Assembly: GCF_024763615.1 (NCBI RefSeq)
Contig: NC_077223.1
Coordinates: forward strand, 49,848,627-49,912,626
Direction of reading: 5' to 3'
From: Phlebotomus papatasi
Taxonomy: Eukaryota > Arthropoda > Insecta > Diptera > Psychodidae
DNA length: 64,000 nucleotides
Position 1 is the stretch's first letter. Every line of letters starts with the position of its first letter. The notes under the pieces are model-generated. The model was not told the DNA's origin. It was given only the letters and a program-made list of their open reading frames with translations, and made no database searches. The position numbers and the translations under genes are program-made. Shown piece by piece: positions 33,680 through 44,300 of this stretch.

Positions 33680-34290
33680 AAACAATTCAATTCAATAGGG
33701 ATATGGCTTCTCTCCAAAATAAAAGCCTTTTTAAATTAAAATAAATTGTAAAAGTTATACCTTATTTACGAATACGTGAAATTTTTCAAAAGAGCAAAAC
33801 AAGAGACCATAACAATGTAATATGTCAATAATTAAAATATTTCTTTAAAGCTTAAACAAGAATGAGTATATAAAGTTGAAGTAGTGCGATGCAAAATCTT
33901 TGTTGACACAAAGATTTTTATAGAGATTGTGTGAAAATTTGTGTGATTATGAACCACACTTTAAAAAAAAAACAGTTCTTAGTAATCTATATAAAATTAT
34001 CTACTGTATATAGAAAAAAACAGTATAATTCTATTAAATTTACACAAAATGTGTAAAAAAAATAAAAATAATTATTTGTTGTGTAACTCTGAGTAAATAG
34101 AAGTTAAAGGAAAAGTGTGCAGATCATCTCAAGATGTAAATAATTGAAGATACATTATTATATACAAAAAATAATTACATAAAAAGACTGCTGTGATCTA
34201 AGTAAATGAATAAATGGATTTGTAATCATCACAAATGATTTTAAATGCCCCTATTTTCAGCATCAAATTACCATTTTGTCCTTGTAATTT
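33680..34290. other. AT-rich intergenic stretch
   Basis: No repeat signature or coding frame recognised. Confidence 0.4.
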
Positions 34291-34298
34291 ATTTTCAG

Positions 34299-34404
34299 GT
34301 TATAAATTGGGCGACGAAAACAAGGATTTTGCCTATTCTCTCAGTATTTTTTCGTGTAAGAGGAGGATTACCGAGCCGGAATTTGTCGACAAGAAAAATC
34401 TCAG
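34299..34404 (+). other. Orphan exon-like segment
   Basis: A 106-nt segment preceded by TAATTTATTTTCAG (good acceptor) and followed by GTAAAAATAAG (acceptable donor) is open in two frames. One gives a basic, Ser/Arg-rich peptide containing FFRVRGGLPSRNLSTRKIS, reminiscent of a mitochondrial leader; the other contains ENKDFAYSLSIF. Its GC content is higher than its surroundings. It lacks an ATG and no partner exon was found, so product and reality are unknown. It is 110 bp beyond the stop of the convergent PTH2 gene. Confidence 0.3.
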
Positions 34405-34515
34405 GTAAAAATAAGAAATAATCAATTCTTAAAGAATATTTATTGCAATTTAATATATTACATTTTATTTGACTAATTATGATTATGAAATCATATTTCC
34501 CAATATTGATAATGA

Positions 34516-34914
34516 CTATAAAACCTTTAATTTACCCACAATTTCCTTCAATTTATCATTACAATCTGGTCCTAATCCCAAGACGGTCATTGTTCCTGAT
34601 GGAATTTCTGTACGTCCGGCATCGTGTACAAGAACAGCAATAATTCCCTGAGATGTTGCAAGACTATAGAGTTTTTCCATTTGTTGGGCATTTTCTATTC
34701 GCAGGACAATCTTAGGTTGTCCTAAAACTCTCCATGCATCCAAAAAATTCTTCCTACCGCAAGAGAGACTCCTCTCATAACACATGACTGCTGCATGGGC
34801 ACACTGACTGGATGTTTTTCCCTTAGATAAACGTATGTCTTGTCGCACGACCAGGACCATCTTGAGGGCCTTTGGCACGGTTTGGTGATTGACATTAAAG
34901 AACTTCCATAACAT
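34516..34914 (-). CDS. Ptrh2: Peptidyl-tRNA hydrolase 2 (PTH2 family)
   Basis: Cleaves the ester bond of stalled peptidyl-tRNA, recycling tRNA. The single-exon 132-residue protein covers the whole Pth2 fold: KMVLVVRQDIRLSKGKTSSQ with the catalytic-surface Lys and the QCAHAAV helix near residues 19-44, VHDAGRTEIPSGTMTVLGLG near 97-116, and the C-terminal strand VGKLKVL. Vertebrate PTRH2 has an N-terminal membrane anchor; here only 18 polar residues precede the fold, so a cytosolic enzyme is likelier. Start chosen at the first in-frame ATG; the Met at residue 19 is an alternative. The ATG follows the COA4 stop by 2 nt. A minus-strand AATAAA lies near 34440. Confidence 0.93.
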   Translation of the reverse strand: MLWKFFNVNHQTVPKALKMVLVVRQDIRLSKGKTSSQCAHAAVMCYERSLSCGRKNFLDAWRVLGQPKIVLRIENAQQMEKLYSLATSQGIIAVLVHDAGRTEIPSGTMTVLGLGPDCNDKLKEIVGKLKVL

Positions 34915-34916
34915 TT

Positions 34917-35181
34917 TTAATGGTTCTTGTATTTATTTTTTTGTTGTTCAACGTATTTATTCATGCATTCCTTAAATTCCCGGACACAGTCTTGACACTT
35001 TCGCCAATCTCCAGTACTTGCAATGCACTCCTATAGAGATATTTTTTGGATACTATAAGCTTAGGGAACTAAAAAGGCAATAGAACTCTAAATCAAATCT
35101 TACCTGAACTTTGTAGTGCAGATCAATGCAACCGGTATTCTTTAACATTGTCTCAACAGGGTCTTCCACATTTCCGGACAT
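34917..35181 (-). CDS. COA4: Cytochrome c oxidase assembly factor 4 (twin CX9C)
   Basis: Small mitochondrial intermembrane-space protein needed for complex IV assembly. Two exons, 35104-35181 and 34917-35030, joined in phase 0 (donor GTAAGA, acceptor CTCTATAG), encode 63 residues. The twin motif is exact: C-x9-C around GCIDLHYKVQEC and C-x9-C around CQDCVREFKEC, giving two disulfide-linked helices. DP at residues 7-8, GC...VQEC and DWRKCQ match human COA4 (CHCHD8). No presequence is expected, since import uses the MIA40 route. At 63 residues it is shorter than the human protein. Too short, and split, to be seen as a long open frame. It directly precedes PTH2 on the same strand. Confidence 0.88.
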
Positions 35182-35336
35182 TGTTTACCACTTTGAATAA
35201 CTTACTAATGTTTATGTCAAAATTTCAAAATTACAGTTTCTACACTGTTAAAAAATACTATACACGTCTACGAAATTGTTTTATATTCGAAATTTTGTAC
35301 ACCCTCTGATACTGCTTCCAAAAAATTTATCACGTA

Positions 35337-35478
35337 AAGGCCTCTACACATTGGGAGCAATTTTTGTCAAAAATTGAATTTTTGACAGAATTTTGACGTT
35401 TCTGCCTACAGCACTGCAGCCAATTTCCTTCAAAAAAGCAATTTTTGACGAAAATTGTTCTCAATGTGTAGACACCTT
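35337..35478. mobile_element. CTACACATTG foldback MITE, copy 1
   Basis: Left end AGGCCTCTACACATTGGGAG, right end TTCTCAATGTGTAGACACCTT; CAATTTTTG/CAAAAATTG subterminal motifs. About 140 bp; another copy at 59309-59450. It begins about 160 bp upstream of the COA4 start, so it limits that gene's promoter. Confidence 0.65.
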
Positions 35479-35501
35479 AAAAGAAAAAAAATACAACCAT
35501 A

Positions 35502-35705
35502 GGGGAAGTGGGGCACCTTTGAAAGTGTGATTTTTCTCCTATGTTTAAGTTTAAGTGGAACTGAGGCATATCATAATGTAATTTAGCTTCTCAATCTGTT
35601 TGTGCAGCTAAATTATATCACGATAAGGCTTAATTTTATTTAAAAAATAGGTGAATAATCTCAATTTCAAAGGTACCCTACTTTCAAAAGTGCCCCACTT
35701 CCCCC
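35502..35705. mobile_element. GGAAGTGGGGCAC foldback MITE, copy 3
   Basis: TA-flanked, left end GGGGAAGTGGGGCACC, right end AAGTGCCCCACTTCCCCC, 204 bp. Confidence 0.8.
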
Positions 35706-35748
35706 TAATTCTTGCTAATTTTTGAAGTTGAAAAAATACCAAACTATA

Positions 35749-36865
35749 GTGGAGATTGGGGCAAAAAGTCACAAAACGGATGTTTTATTTTTTTTACAAG
35801 CTACCCGAGCACCTCCAAAATTTCTAATTAGCGCAGTTTTATAGGAAATTTACCGCTATACAACTTTGTGAAAGTAATTTTCCTCTATTTTGTAAGGAAA
35901 TACGTTTATCGAGCCGTTTTCTAAAAGGTAATTTTGTGACCATTCTCAAAAATGCTGGGGCAAATCGTTTCAGGCATTGGGTATTATCATATTTTGATTC
36001 GCTTTGTTACGGGATTCCGTAAATTAAAAAAAATACCTAGATAACATATTTTCATAGAAAATTTATTCTTCTACACCTTTGTAAAACACAATTTTTTCTA
36101 ACTGAACCAGGAGGGTGACATTAGCTCTGAAAAATGCGACCGATTTTAGTGTAAATTTTTCCATGTTTTCGTACACATTTCACGAGATATCTCCAAAACT
36201 ACGTAGGTAGCCAATTTGGAGTTTGCGGTTGCCTATTTAATATTAAATTGCCTTTTATTTTGCATTTATATTTTTTGCTAATTTATTCTACACTGACAGA
36301 AAACAGCTAATAAACTCAAAAGTTTTTTCGGCACACTAGAAACATATGGGAAACATAGGAAATGTCATGCTCCTGAACTGAACGATAAAAACGATTTTCA
36401 AGCTATTTTAGAAAAAAACACACAAAAGACTGCAAATCGTTTGACCAATTGCAAACAAGAAGAGCCGACACACATAAATTGTTTCGACATGATAATTGTT
36501 TCGGTTTCTCTTACTTTTTGCTACATACCTTTTGTTACTTTTTATCTCAAGTGGTCGTTTTTAATAAAAATATTTCTTGAGAGAAGAATCTTTGTAAAAT
36601 TCTAAAATAGATAGCGGCTTCGTATTCAAAGAATCCAAGTAATTTAGGAAATAATCATCACTGCATAAATTTTGAATAATAAGTAGGTAATAATTGATAT
36701 ATTTTTCAAGGAAAATGTTTTAAAAATAGGGCTAAAAATTTTGATATTTTTTTATTTTCTAAATTCCTTGTTCGAATTCGAAAAAACATACAACATCGAA
36801 GAAGCTTTATGAAAGCTATTTGTGGTAAAAATTTTCGATTTGTGACTTTTTGCCCCAGTCTCCCC
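35749..36865. mobile_element. 1.1-kb element, GGGGCAAAAAGTCAC ends
   Basis: TA-flanked; left end GTGGAGATTGGGGCAAAAAG, right end, inverted, GGGGAGACTGGGGCAAAAAG. Contains the 268-bp hAT-type insert at 36108-36375. No transposase recognised. Confidence 0.75.
36108..36375. mobile_element. 268-bp hAT-type MITE, copy 1 (8-bp TSD AACTGAAC)
   Basis: Exact 8-bp duplication AACTGAAC at 36100-36107 and 36376-36383. Ends CAGGAGGGTGACATTAGC and, inverted, CAGGAGCATGACATTTCC. The same 268-bp length and sequence recur at 53334-53601 with a different duplication, fitting the hAT superfamily. Confidence 0.9.
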
Positions 36866-36875
36866 TACCTATGGC

Positions 36876-37382
36876 AATCGCTCCTTGGAAATTACAAGGG
36901 GCCAACTCATTTTTTTTTTTGTAATTCTTAAATTTTTACACTTTTAGAAAAAGAATTTGAATAAATTTTCAGGTGATATAAATCATTAAATTTTCTTATT
37001 AGAAAAGTTTTTCAAAATTTTATTCTTTTTGATTGTTTGCGCAATTCTGTTTGAAGTAGAGGGGCACAAAATTGATGATTTATCGTTCAAATTTTTATGA
37101 AACAAAGGACTAATACAAGCAAATTGATCCCTTGTCATTCTAATTTCAGGAAAATTTTCGCATAATTTAGAATGACAAGGAGCTAACTTATTAAAAAAAA
37201 AAACATATTTTGGAAGGTAAAAATTTGTATGTTTTGATTTTTATATTAATACTCATACACATACATTGGTCAGTTACTGAATTGAGATAATTATTTAATT
37301 TACACAAAGTTGAATCTTTTATGCTGTCTCCTGGAAAATGGCCCAGTTTCAGTTGACCCCTTGTAATTTCCAAAGAGCGATA
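36876..37382. mobile_element. ATCGCTCCTTGGAAATTACA foldback element
   Basis: Arms of about 30 bp: ATCGCTCCTTGGAAATTACA continuing AGGGGCCAACT at the left, and the complement (AGTTGACCCCTTGTAATTTC) at the right. It abuts the preceding element by about 10 bp. AT-rich interior, no gene. Confidence 0.65.
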
Positions 37383-38101
37383 TATAGTTGTAAAATGTCT
37401 GTCTTGATAACAATATGTAAACTTTTGCAAACAATAATTATGCTAATATGCATTGTGCTGTACAATACTATTAACCCATTCAGTCAATGTACCAGAAATA
37501 CTTGAGATAGAATGTTAATATTTTGGAATTAGTTTCCTACAGATTAGTAGATGAAATTTTTGAAAAGAATTTTTTTTTATCTATTATGGGGGCGCGGGGA
37601 GCCCCTGTCAAACAAACGTCTTAACTGTCACTGAATTTAAATTCTGTGCATTAATTCATTACAAACTCTATTGCTTTAGATAGAGTGACTATCCAAGAAC
37701 ACCAATTGGGAACTAGAATTCAAGTCAGGAAAGAGGAAAGAGGCCAATTTTAACAAATTCGACGGGATGTCGAATTTTCCGTCCGCGATTTTGAGCAAAA
37801 ATTTTGCATGACCTTCCGCGAAGCAAGAAAACAATAACAAAAGGCATTCCCATCTCTGTCGGACTATTTTTCCCAAGAAATTGCAGAACTAACGTTACTA
37901 AAAATCCATTCCCGACAGCAATTCGGATAAAAATTGCCCAGGAATAAATTATCTAAGATCACTCCAATTGCGTATGATGTATAATACCATGGTAAGAAAT
38001 GGGTTAATTTGATAATAATTTTACGACCTCCAACTAAAATGCTTTCAATATTATACAACTTTTCTTATGTACAATCAAGGGCGTAGCCAAGATTTGACTA
38101 A

Positions 38102-38130
38102 GGGGGGGGGGGGGGGGGGGGGGGGGGGGG
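38102..38130. repeat. Poly-G run of 29
   Basis: Twenty-nine consecutive G follow AAGGGCGTAGCCAAGATTTG and ACTAA. The GGGCGTAGCCA phrase next to a G run suggests the terminus of a mobile element rather than random sequence. Frames through it are spurious poly-Gly or poly-Pro. The exact length is likely to be unreliable in an assembly. Confidence 0.9.
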
Positions 38131-38738
38131 TCAGTATTCGGTATTTCCACAGTACTTTTTCAAATAAGAAAGTGAACTCATCCTCCGTACGAGGATCAAT
38201 GTGCTTGCGGTGTGTATCAAAAACATGGAAAGGCACAAAGAGATTGAAAATATGACCGGCGAAGAAAATTTTAACGGAATTTAGATCGTGCAAATAATGA
38301 TCCTTGTACGATAAAACTATGTACAACAAAAAATATCTTTTTGTCAATTCCTTTGATAAGAGTGATAAAACTCGTTAATAAAAGTCTTAATTAAAATTCT
38401 CAAATCTTATAATCTGTTTTCCGCGATCACATTCTGATTTTTTATTTAAATTATACTTTTTTTAATGTTTTCCAAAATTCAAAAATTTTTATCCGTTTCT
38501 AATTATACGGTTCTAATTACATGTAATTAAGTAAATGTATTAATAAGTTTATATTTGAGGTTTTCTATAACTTTTCCAAACTTGGCAAAGATTTAAGATA
38601 AAATTATCGATAACTTTTAGAGCCCTCATTAAAAAATGCATCCTAAATTATGTATTTTTCATATTTTGTTTTTAATCTTCCGCTTGAATAAAAAGTTTTA
38701 TAGTATAAAATTACTCTGCATTTTCCTATAAGGATAGG

Positions 38739-38832
38739 TGTTCAAATTTTCTGTTCCAAATGACACAAAATAGGGTACCAATAGGTCATCACCAGTTCTT
38801 AAAGTGCCAATAACTAGGTGCTCCTTTGACCC
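38739..38832. mobile_element. Partial copy of the 7863-type MITE
   Basis: Shares GATGTTCAAATTT-like, ACCAATAGGT and AGTTCTTAAA blocks and the CCTTTNACCCTA end with 7863-8097; the left half is missing. Confidence 0.5.
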
Positions 38833-38881
38833 TATTTGCAGAAAAAATGCTGATCGCCAGCATATTAGAAAGATCTAAGCC

Positions 38882-39092
38882 AAAACCAGTGATAAGCCCA
38901 AATAAGCTTATAGTAGTTAAGATTCTTTACAGGTGACCTCGATATGCGTGGAACTCGGGATTCTTTACCACCAAAATTCAACTCACAATCGAATTTTCAC
39001 GCATTCCGAGTTGCAAGCACCCCGAGTTGCACGCATTCCGAGGTCACCTGTAAAGAATCTCAGCTACCATAAGCTTATCTGGGCTTATCACT
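38882..39092. mobile_element. AGTGATAAGCCCAAATAAGC foldback MITE
   Basis: Arms of about 55 bp: AGTGATAAGCCCAAATAAGC at the left and CATAAGCTTATCTGGGCTTA at the right, with TTACAGGTGACCTCG and its complement inside. Uninterrupted relative of 31457-31985. Confidence 0.72.
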
Positions 39093-40487
39093 GATCATTT
39101 TCTATTTTAAATAGTCTGAGTGGGGAAGACCAGCAAAAGAAAAAAGTTAATTGAAATCGGTTAATAAACATTAGAGATAGAGTCCGGTTCATATGGATAT
39201 GGTAAGGGTCGGGGTACAGTGGGTTTAAGTAGGGACGGATGGGACCCATCATTAGAAAGATCTCAATCTCATATACAATATATACTAAAATTTCATCGAA
39301 ATCGCTTCAAAAACACTATAAATGCAGTCCGGTCAAGACATTTTTGATTATAACTTGGGTCAGGGAACATCGAGAGAGAAGTGCGGCCTGCCGTTGGAAG
39401 GTCTCGACCTCAGCTGTAACATACTAAAATTTAAAGAAAAAGCATCGTCTAATTTTCGAAATCGTTAAATCGGGGTGTTACAGGGCTTGAAGTACTCAAC
39501 AAGAGCTTTCCAAAACACAAAAATTTCTCCAAATCCGATAATTAGAAGCGGAGATATGGCCATTTTAAAATTGAATTTTCAAGATTTTCCATTTTTGTAA
39601 ATTTAGAATATTCCAATCCTTGTGGGATAGATCAAGGATCAGAATGCGGGGTATATGCTCATGCTACGTGTTACAAGGTGTGTGAAGAAAGTTACCAGAC
39701 TAGAGATTTAAAACATTTTATTGTTTCTATATTACATTTTGATGTTAATCATATTCAATCTATTCTCCTTACCTGCCTCTCTAACGTTTCAAGCGAATTA
39801 TCCATTTTCAAAAATTGTCTGGTCTCTATGACTCCCGTCTTAATTACATTTTGACCGATTAGCACTCTCTAATCAAATTCCACGACAATTAAAGCGTCCT
39901 TATAAGTTATCCTTTTTTATATGACGGATTTCAAATATATTACGAGGAAATGAAATGTTTCATAAATATACTACAATATTTTAATATAGAATCTAGAAGA
40001 TATAGAGCAGAGAGCATCCAATATGTTTAAAGTTCTTATTTTGAAAATAGAAATAGAATAATATGTGTAATAATTTCGCAATTTGCGAAAAATTTGGCGT
40101 CCAAAATTTAGAAAATTCTCAAAAATTTAATTTGAAAGTGTAAAATCTCGAGCTGTTACAAATTGATATTTAAGTTTTTGATATTGGTCTACTAAAGTAA
40201 CTTCTGCAACATGAAAATAAAATGAGCAGATTTCGGAATAAACTAAAAAAAAGGATTTTCAGGAAAGTTAAACCGCTGATGTTGAAAATGGCGGCTAGAT
40301 CATTTTCGGCATCAGGGATGTCCAAAACATATAATCTATGAATATATTAGACCGATTCGAAGAGTTTCATAAAATCAGAGAAATACAATAGGTGTGATTA
40401 TGAAAGGTTTATGCATAATTAAACGTATATTCAGAAATGGTTATAGCAGAAATGTCTGTCTTATGCCCTAGACACAGTTACGACTTA

Positions 40488-40914
40488 GAGTAAATGTGGC
40501 AAATTCCGGCCAGCTTGCAATTTCGGCCACCTCTTTTGTTCCTCTTATTTCCATGAACTTTTAGATTTTACGTACTCTAGAGATTATACAATGCAAAAGA
40601 ATAACAAAAAATGTAGCTTCGACAAACGAGATGACGTGAAAAAGATATTGGAAGAATTCCCAAAGGGCAAGGAACTATGAGAATGAAGGTGGCCGAAATA
40701 GGACACCAAAGCTATGTCTATATCTTTATTCATTTTAAAATGTATTAGGAATGATTTTAGAGTAAATCAAGACAGTAAACTCTTTACAAGGTTCCAAGCA
40801 ACACTCTTTAAGAAGAAAGAATAAAAGAAATCAATATGTATTTAAAATATTACATTTCAAACTTGAGACTTCAACGCTTGCATGCAACTATGCCGAAATT
40901 TGGCACACATACCC
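40488..40914 (+). mobile_element. psq-derived MITE, copy c
   Basis: About 427 bp, in inverse orientation to copies a and b. On the plus strand, ATG at 40591 opens the same 29-residue frame (MQKNNKK then RDDVKKILEEFPKGKEL) ending at 40680. Ends slightly decayed. Confidence 0.78.
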
Positions 40915-41367
40915 TTACCCGAGAGATGGATTAGTCAGAAATTGCCGTCTGTTGTTAAGCCGTCTCTCGGTTTAAGCCGTAGGTATATCTAGGGCATTAG
41001 CACAAGGTTATTGTTATATTAGAAGAAGAACTACTAATTCTAAAACTATTGAAACAGGTATTTGTTAGAAATTTGACATATATCCATAATTTTTTAATCA
41101 TTTTTTATCGTTACATAGTTATCACCGTTGGAGTGTTATTGAGTATAACTTGTGTTTCTTTAATTATGTACAAGCCTTATGCTAAGTTGGATCTAATATC
41201 CATGTGTCTCTTTTATGGCCTCTTTTTTTGTGAAAAATACACATCAAAATTTGGCATTTTTAAGTAAATCGCTTCCGATTTGTCAGTGATTCGATACCGA
41301 TTTTACATGAAAATGCTAAATTCTGACGTAAATTTCTCCCAAAAGTGTGTAGAGGGCTTTAAAAGTT

Positions 41368-44300
41368 TTAATAGTCAAGTTCATAGAGAGGCACATGGGG
41401 CCGATGGTCAGAGTAGAGCGGCGCCTGGCGCCGAATGGCGGATGGCAACTGAACGGCTGGTCTCAGCTGCGACGAGGAATAGTGCACATCACCGGAGGCA
41501 GTGTAGGGTATGCTGTACCGGCTTCTCTCTAATAATTTTGCTGGAGTTGATATAGAATATCCCAAATTGGGAGCACGACTAGGTGCAATCGGTTTGAGTG
41601 TTGGATTCAGTGCGTCATTTAAAGTGACGTCATAGTCGCTATTGTAGATCTCCTCAAGAGTGCTCTTAGGTACATCGATCTGGGGTGCCTGTGTAGTTCG
41701 TGGACCACCACTGTATGTAAATTTCTGAGGAGTGTGTGAGATAGGTGGTGACTGATTGTGTTCGTGAGGATACCTCAACACAGGTGGACTATGCTCAAGC
41801 ATTCGCACTCCAGACACTGTAGACCCTAGGTCAACAGGAATACTGCTTTCTGTAGCAGTTTCTCTGGAGTTTACACCAACTGGTTGGAGTCCCCGTGGCA
41901 ACACTGGATTTCCACCACGACTCGGCAAAAAGGGTCTCTTTACTACTCGTACCACTGGTCGAGTTACTTCTCTGACCACGGTATCTTCTTGGTTATGATT
42001 TTGTGAAGGAGGAGGATTCCTGACTCTTTCATCGTACGTTTCTTCAAAGTCTTCCTGCGTATATTTCTCTTTGTTTGCTTGACGGTACTGCGGTTCTTCC
42101 GTCTCTAACTGTTCAGTATGTTGCAGAGGTCTCTGTGTGGATCTGAAGGGTGTCTCAATTTGTTCAGGGGCTTCTTCCTTGGGTCTATACCGCGCTGTAC
42201 CAAACGAAAAACTACCTGAGGGAATACGACTACTGAATCTGTCTGATGTTAGTTTGGGCCTCACATCCTCTTCTTCTTCCTCCTCAACTTCAGGGATTTT
42301 CACGGTTTGACTAACCGGTGGCGTTGGAGGAGGCGTCGTGGAAGTTCGTAAAGTAACACCCGGCTTTTTAAAGGTGGTTTTGGGTCGTTCATCATATTCA
42401 TCTCCATAGTATTCGTATTCTTGTGGACGTCTCGGTTGCTGAGCTATTGATTGTTCCTCTTTTGCAGGTGCTGGTCGTCGGTTTTCTACTCTTTCATTAA
42501 TTTGTGGTTGTGCTGGTTGTAATCGTTTTTCTGTTGTTTGTTCCTTTTGAACTTTAGCTGGTGGTATAGTTTCCACTAAAGGCTCCTCTTCATACTCATC
42601 ATCATAGTATTCGTCTGCAGCAGATGGCGGTTGAATTTCTGGTGCTTTTGTGCTAGTTGTAGTGCTGTATTCATACTTCTCCCGTTCATTTATAGGCACA
42701 GGACGTCGAATTTTAGGTGGTGTACGTGGGGCAAAAAGTAAAGGATTACTTCCTCCACTACCGCTGGGACGTATTTTGCCTGATTCTTCAGCAGTTTTAA
42801 CGGCCTCTTCTTGAATTGGTCTCTTGATCACTTTTTCATTGTCCTCTTCGCGTCGTTGTTGCGTAGCGGGTTCACTAAGAGCAGGACGACGGTCAAGGAG
42901 TGGTTTTCGGCGTTCTGGAGCTGGCCGGCGTTCGTCGTCTGGATAGCGACGGTCTTGAAGGGGTCTATAGCGGCCCTCGTCGGGATTGCGACGGTCAGTG
43001 TACCCACGACGATCATCGTAGGCGGGACGGCGATTTTCATCATACCGTGGTCGATAGCGAGGACGCTCGAATCGACGGTCATATTCATAATCGTCGTCTT
43101 CGACCTTTCCTCGACTTCTTTCGGGAGCATAAGCTGGACGGGTATCATACCTAAAAGGAAAAGGGATAGGAAATTCCAGTAAAAAGAACACAAGCACAAG
43201 AACTTTCTATGTCATCACTAACCGATCACCCTCCTCATAGTCATCGTAATCTGGTCTCCTAGGCCGAGGTCTCTGCTTGCGACGCCGATTAATTCTCTCC
43301 TCATAATAATCATCATCATAGTCATCGTCTTCGTAGTAGTAGTCGACCTGTGGACGCCGCCTACGATAAGGACGTCTATAGGGTCTACCAGGGCGAACAT
43401 GAGGCCTTACTGGTGCAGCAGGTGTTGGTGAAAGAGGAGCCACTGTGGTTGTAGTAGTAGTAGTCGTTGTTGAAGGTGGTTTCTGCGTAGTCGTTGTAGC
43501 TGCTTCATACAGAGCATCATTCCTATGCCAGTATTTAGGAGAGTTTTTGCAATCCACCTCCGAAACAAAGTGGCAGATAAAGGTTTTCTGGTCGAAAGCA
43601 GTGAAGTTGGCACATAGGAAATCGTAACGAATCCCAAAGAGGCAATGATGGTATAACTGAAACACATGAAGGGAAAAACGTTTTAATAGAAGCATATTAA
43701 TCTTTCACTCATTAGATCATTCGCAATTGAATCAGCTGGATTTACTTCAACTACATAATTAGATATTCAATAAACGATAAGATTTGCAATTATTTCATCT
43801 TGCCACACACTTCTCTTTCTTCCATTCAAAAGTTTTCGGTGTGCAATTCAGTACAATTTTAATCGCGTGCAGGAGATTTTGTATTGAATTCCTTCAAGTG
43901 AAACTCTTGGAAGTCATTTCCCAATTCTGCTTTACAATGTTAACCCTCTAAAATCCAATGATTCCTCACGGGTAGTATCAGAAATTTCACATTTACCACG
44001 ATTATAATGTTTTTATTGATTTAAAATTACTTTTCTGCACTTAAACTTATAGTTCTACTGACATTTCGTCTGAAGTTAAATGTGAATAAACGAAGTAAAT
44101 GTTAATTTAAAACGGTAAAAATGTGACTTTTTTTTGTTAAAAGAGTTAAGGAAACGTGGACTTCAGCTTTGATTACAAGCTAACCTAATGAATTTCGAAA
44201 CTGACTATTTTAAAGCAAAAAGTGTTATAGGGTAAAGTGATATAATTTGGAATTAGTGTTACAAGTTGGACAATTCGCCGGTACAAGTTGGACATGGTTT

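Larger units (their letters stand above)
37400..40480. other. Intergenic stretch without recognised gene
   Basis: Holds the poly-G tract, the foldback at 38882 and, at about 39230-39600, diverged copies of the CCGGAGATATGG/ACATACTAAAATTT repeat also seen at 18.8-20.6 kb. No exon supported. Confidence 0.45.

Noticed and set aside
38067..38347. Poly-Gly and poly-Pro frames through the G run
   Set aside because: Translations of a homopolymer; no other coding support.
41368..43197. A separate 609-residue gene starting near 43197
   Set aside because: The first residues upstream of 43150 are intron; the TTTTCCTTTTAG acceptor at 43151-43153 joins this exon to the chitin-binding exon in phase.
42811..43695. 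Plus-strand and alternative minus-strand frames over the chitin-binding exons (poly-Val, Arg/Ile-rich)
   Set aside because: They are shadows of the repetitive Asp/Tyr/Arg/Thr codons of the real gene.
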